Below are positions 33,103 to 34,796 of a DNA stretch of 34,796 nucleotides, one piece after another. The notes under the pieces were generated by a model. That model saw only the letters and a list, made by a program, of their open reading frames with translations, made no database searches and was not told where the DNA came from. Each line of letters starts with the position of its first letter. Position 1 is the stretch's first letter. Made by a program: the position numbers and the translations under genes. Source of the DNA: Chloroflexota bacterium. GTDB lineage: Bacteria; Chloroflexota; Anaerolineae; Anaerolineales; Anaerolineaceae. The stretch covers positions 1-34,796 of the forward strand of contig JAAYKH010000010.1 in NCBI GenBank assembly GCA_012522475.1, in the 5' to 3' direction.

Positions 33103-33833
33103 AAACCCCGTTAATTTGGTTGGTGAATTCAATCATTCGTTCCATCTTGTTTTTGATAATGAGAATTGATGACAAAGCGTTGAGAAATGTGCCCTGGCAT
33201 GGCCCGCTTATTCTCGTTTCCAATCATGTTAATTTTTTAGATGTACCAGTGATTTTTACGCATTTGATCTCACGGCCGGTGACCGGGTTTGTTAAGCGAG
33301 AAACCTGGGATAACCCTGTAATGGGATTTTTGTTTACGCTTTGGGGCGGAATCCCGATTGATCGCGGGGTTGCTGATTTTGACGCATTTAAGGCGGCGAA
33401 ACACGCGCTGTTGGATGAACATAAAATCCTGGCCGTTGCGCCTGAAGGCACCCGGTCTGAGGATGGGCGCCTGCTCAGAGGGAAACCAGGCATTACTATC
33501 CTGGCCAGCCGAACCGGGGTACCAATTCTACCAATAGCTTGTTTTGGGCATGAGAATTTCAAACACAATTTTCGGCGTTTGAAGCGCACGCCGATCACCA
33601 TCAGGGTGGGGGAGCCCTTTCGCTGCAAATTTGACAGCCGAGAGAAAAACAAAGCCGTTTTGCTGGCAATGACGGATGCCATCATGTTGGAGATTGCCGA
33701 CTTATTGCCTGAAGAATATCATGGCGAGTATGCAGGGGTGGATATCAACCGGGAGATGTACCTGGAGTATCTTGATTCACCCTCAAGGGAGGAGATTTCG
33801 CAGGCGCTGGGAAAGCAGTTTTCCCACGCCTAA
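33099..33833 (+). CDS. 1-acylglycerol-3-phosphate acyltransferase-like (PlsC)
   Basis: A 244-residue protein from ATG 33099 (in an ATGA overlap with the kinase stop; a GTG at 33093 is possible). One N-terminal hydrophobic helix (LIWLVNSIIRSILFLIMR) anchors it to the membrane. The catalytic HX4D is SNHVNFLDVP (H43, D48) and the substrate-binding motif is APEGTRSEDG (E116-R119). GGIPIDRG is the third motif. It probably adds the second acyl chain to make phosphatidic acid, the counterpart of the kinase reaction upstream. The last 51 bases overlap the end of the convergent methyltransferase gene. Confidence 0.9.
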   Translation: MKTPLIWLVNSIIRSILFLIMRIDDKALRNVPWHGPLILVSNHVNFLDVPVIFTHLISRPVTGFVKRETWDNPVMGFLFTLWGGIPIDRGVADFDAFKAAKHALLDEHKILAVAPEGTRSEDGRLLRGKPGITILASRTGVPILPIACFGHENFKHNFRRLKRTPITIRVGEPFRCKFDSREKNKAVLLAMTDAIMLEIADLLPEEYHGEYAGVDINREMYLEYLDSPSREEISQALGKQFSHA

Positions 33834-34796
33834 ATTTCGCCCGGTTTCATCCGTGACAAGCAAGTACTGCCCTTGAGGTGTTAGCCCTGTCTCTGGCTTG
33901 CGGATATCCCGGCCTTCGACCCATTGAGCGACTTGGGCGTGATTGAGCTGGGTTTTGCCCCGCGTAAATTGATGCCCAAAACGACTGGCGAACTCAAGGG
34001 AGGGTTGAAATTGCTCGCCAACCCATTGACCAATCCGCATACCGATGTATTCGAAGGGCAGGGTTATAAACTGCTCACAGTAAACCGTGGGAATTAGAAA
34101 GACACTTTCAAGCCGCTGAAACAATTGAAATTGAGAACCGACAATAATTTGATCGAGTTGCAGACCGAAATTGTGCTGAACTTGCTCGTAAAGCTGTTTT
34201 TGAAGGGCTGGTTTAAGCGGCTGAAGCTGGGTGCGTGAAAAATCACGAGCTGGCGGTACTTCAGATATTGCGGGTATAGACCCTGTTTTTTTCAAGCGGC
34301 AGCAGAAAAAGCCCGACATGCCGGTCAGGTGGGGCCAAAGCCGCAGAGCGTTTTTCAGTGAGGGGTGAAAGGATTGATCGTCAAAGCCGGTCAGCCCGGG
34401 TGCCTGGAAGGGAACCTTGTCTGAGACGTCTTCAACGATAAAAATGTCCGGATATTGTTCCAGCACGTGGTTAATCACGGCTTCGTCTTCTTCCGGAGCT
34501 AATGAGCAGGTCGCATAAACGAGTTCACCACCGACTTTAAGCGCACTCAATCCGCTGATCAGAAGTTGAATTTGCCGATCTTGTAAACGTAAGCGCTCTG
34601 TGGGGGTTGTTTCTCGCAGGGGATGGGTGAGCGTTGGTCTGAGACTCTCCATACTGCACGGGGCATCCAGCAGGACGATATCGAAGGTCTCTGGGAACCA
34701 TTTTCCGAAGGATTCTCCGGGGAAATGAGTCACAGCCTGGTTGATGCCACCCCAGGCGGCAAGGACTGATCTTAATGCCGGGATGCGGCTTCGGCT
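33783..34796 (-). CDS. NOL1/NOP2/Sun (RsmB/RsmF-like) rRNA m5C methyltransferase, N-terminus outside window
   Basis: The frame enters from the right edge and is open to 34796, giving 337 residues of the C-terminal part. It starts in SRSRIPALRSVLAAWGG, normally found after the SAM-binding motif I. Motif IV is VLLDAPCSMESL with the catalytic-cycle cysteine; motif VI is LVYATCSLAPEEDEAVI with the nucleophile cysteine. Then come FHPSLKNALRLWPHLTGMSG and a C-terminal PUA-like or RsmF-type domain (GQYLLVTDETGRNLGVGKLL). Such enzymes make m5C in 16S rRNA. It is convergent with the acyltransferase and overlaps it by 51 bases. An apparent start (GTG) near 34733 would cut the SAM domain and is not the real start. 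Confidence 0.9.
   Translation of the reverse strand, partial: SRSRIPALRSVLAAWGGINQAVTHFPGESFGKWFPETFDIVLLDAPCSMESLRPTLTHPLRETTPTERLRLQDRQIQLLISGLSALKVGGELVYATCSLAPEEDEAVINHVLEQYPDIFIVEDVSDKVPFQAPGLTGFDDQSFHPSLKNALRLWPHLTGMSGFFCCRLKKTGSIPAISEVPPARDFSRTQLQPLKPALQKQLYEQVQHNFGLQLDQIIVGSQFQLFQRLESVFLIPTVYCEQFITLPFEYIGMRIGQWVGEQFQPSLEFASRFGHQFTRGKTQLNHAQVAQWVEGRDIRKPETGLTPQGQYLLVTDETGRNLGVGKLLSQRLRNLLP

Overview
The window is the junction between an AT-rich integrated element (about 1-18.2 kb, left end outside the window) and ordinary bacterial chromosome (about 18.2-34.8 kb). The chromosomal genes (a valS with a transcriptional T-box leader, SHOCT-like envelope genes, a PBP4b/class A-type serine hydrolase, gmd, rsmI, rsmE) and the type of accessory genes suggest a Gram-positive-like deep branch, most probably Chloroflexota, class Anaerolineae. 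This is inferred from gene content and style, not from a marker phylogeny.

Element, 1-8.4 kb (cargo): on the minus strand a stand-alone NERD nuclease is followed 6 bp later by a superfamily 1 helicase. Behind them, with its own promoter, is a large unrecognised protein that runs off the window. After about 1.6 kb of AT-rich, apparently gene-free DNA come a signal-less LamG-like beta-sandwich protein and a UvrD/Rep-type helicase on the plus strand. Both blocks look like candidate defence or DNA-processing cargo.

Element, 8.4-11.2 kb: decayed DNA. It holds a dead copy of the zinc-motif gene found intact at 11.2 kb, a truncated copy of the gene after it, a possible DnaB-like remnant, one intact small gene, and a family of short repeats (CCTTSGGGGTATTGAAAC-like units alternating with TTTCCCACGC-type palindromes) with a CRISPR-like 72-bp period.

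Element, 11.2-18.2 kb (backbone): two zinc-motif proteins, a SymE-like protein, a HIRAN protein, an unknown, an ArdC-type antirestriction protein, an RHH regulator, an excisionase-like HTH protein, a DUF3987-type replication ATPase and a tyrosine integrase beside tRNA-Arg(TCG). Several genes are preceded by an intrinsic-terminator hairpin only 25-40 nt before their start codon, too close for a normal promoter in between.

Chromosome, 18.2-34.8 kb: two SHOCT-like envelope-stress-type genes, a serine hydrolase, a peroxiredoxin-like gene with an in-frame UGA at the active-site cysteine position plus a SECIS-like hairpin (a probable selenoprotein), gmd, T-box-valS, an unknown protein with a nucleoside-phosphorylase-like C-terminus, a HAD hydrolase overlapping rsmI, a YhhQ-type transporter, an rsmE interrupted by UGA, a diacylglycerol kinase overlapping a PlsC-type acyltransferase, and a partial RsmB/RsmF-like rRNA methyltransferase.
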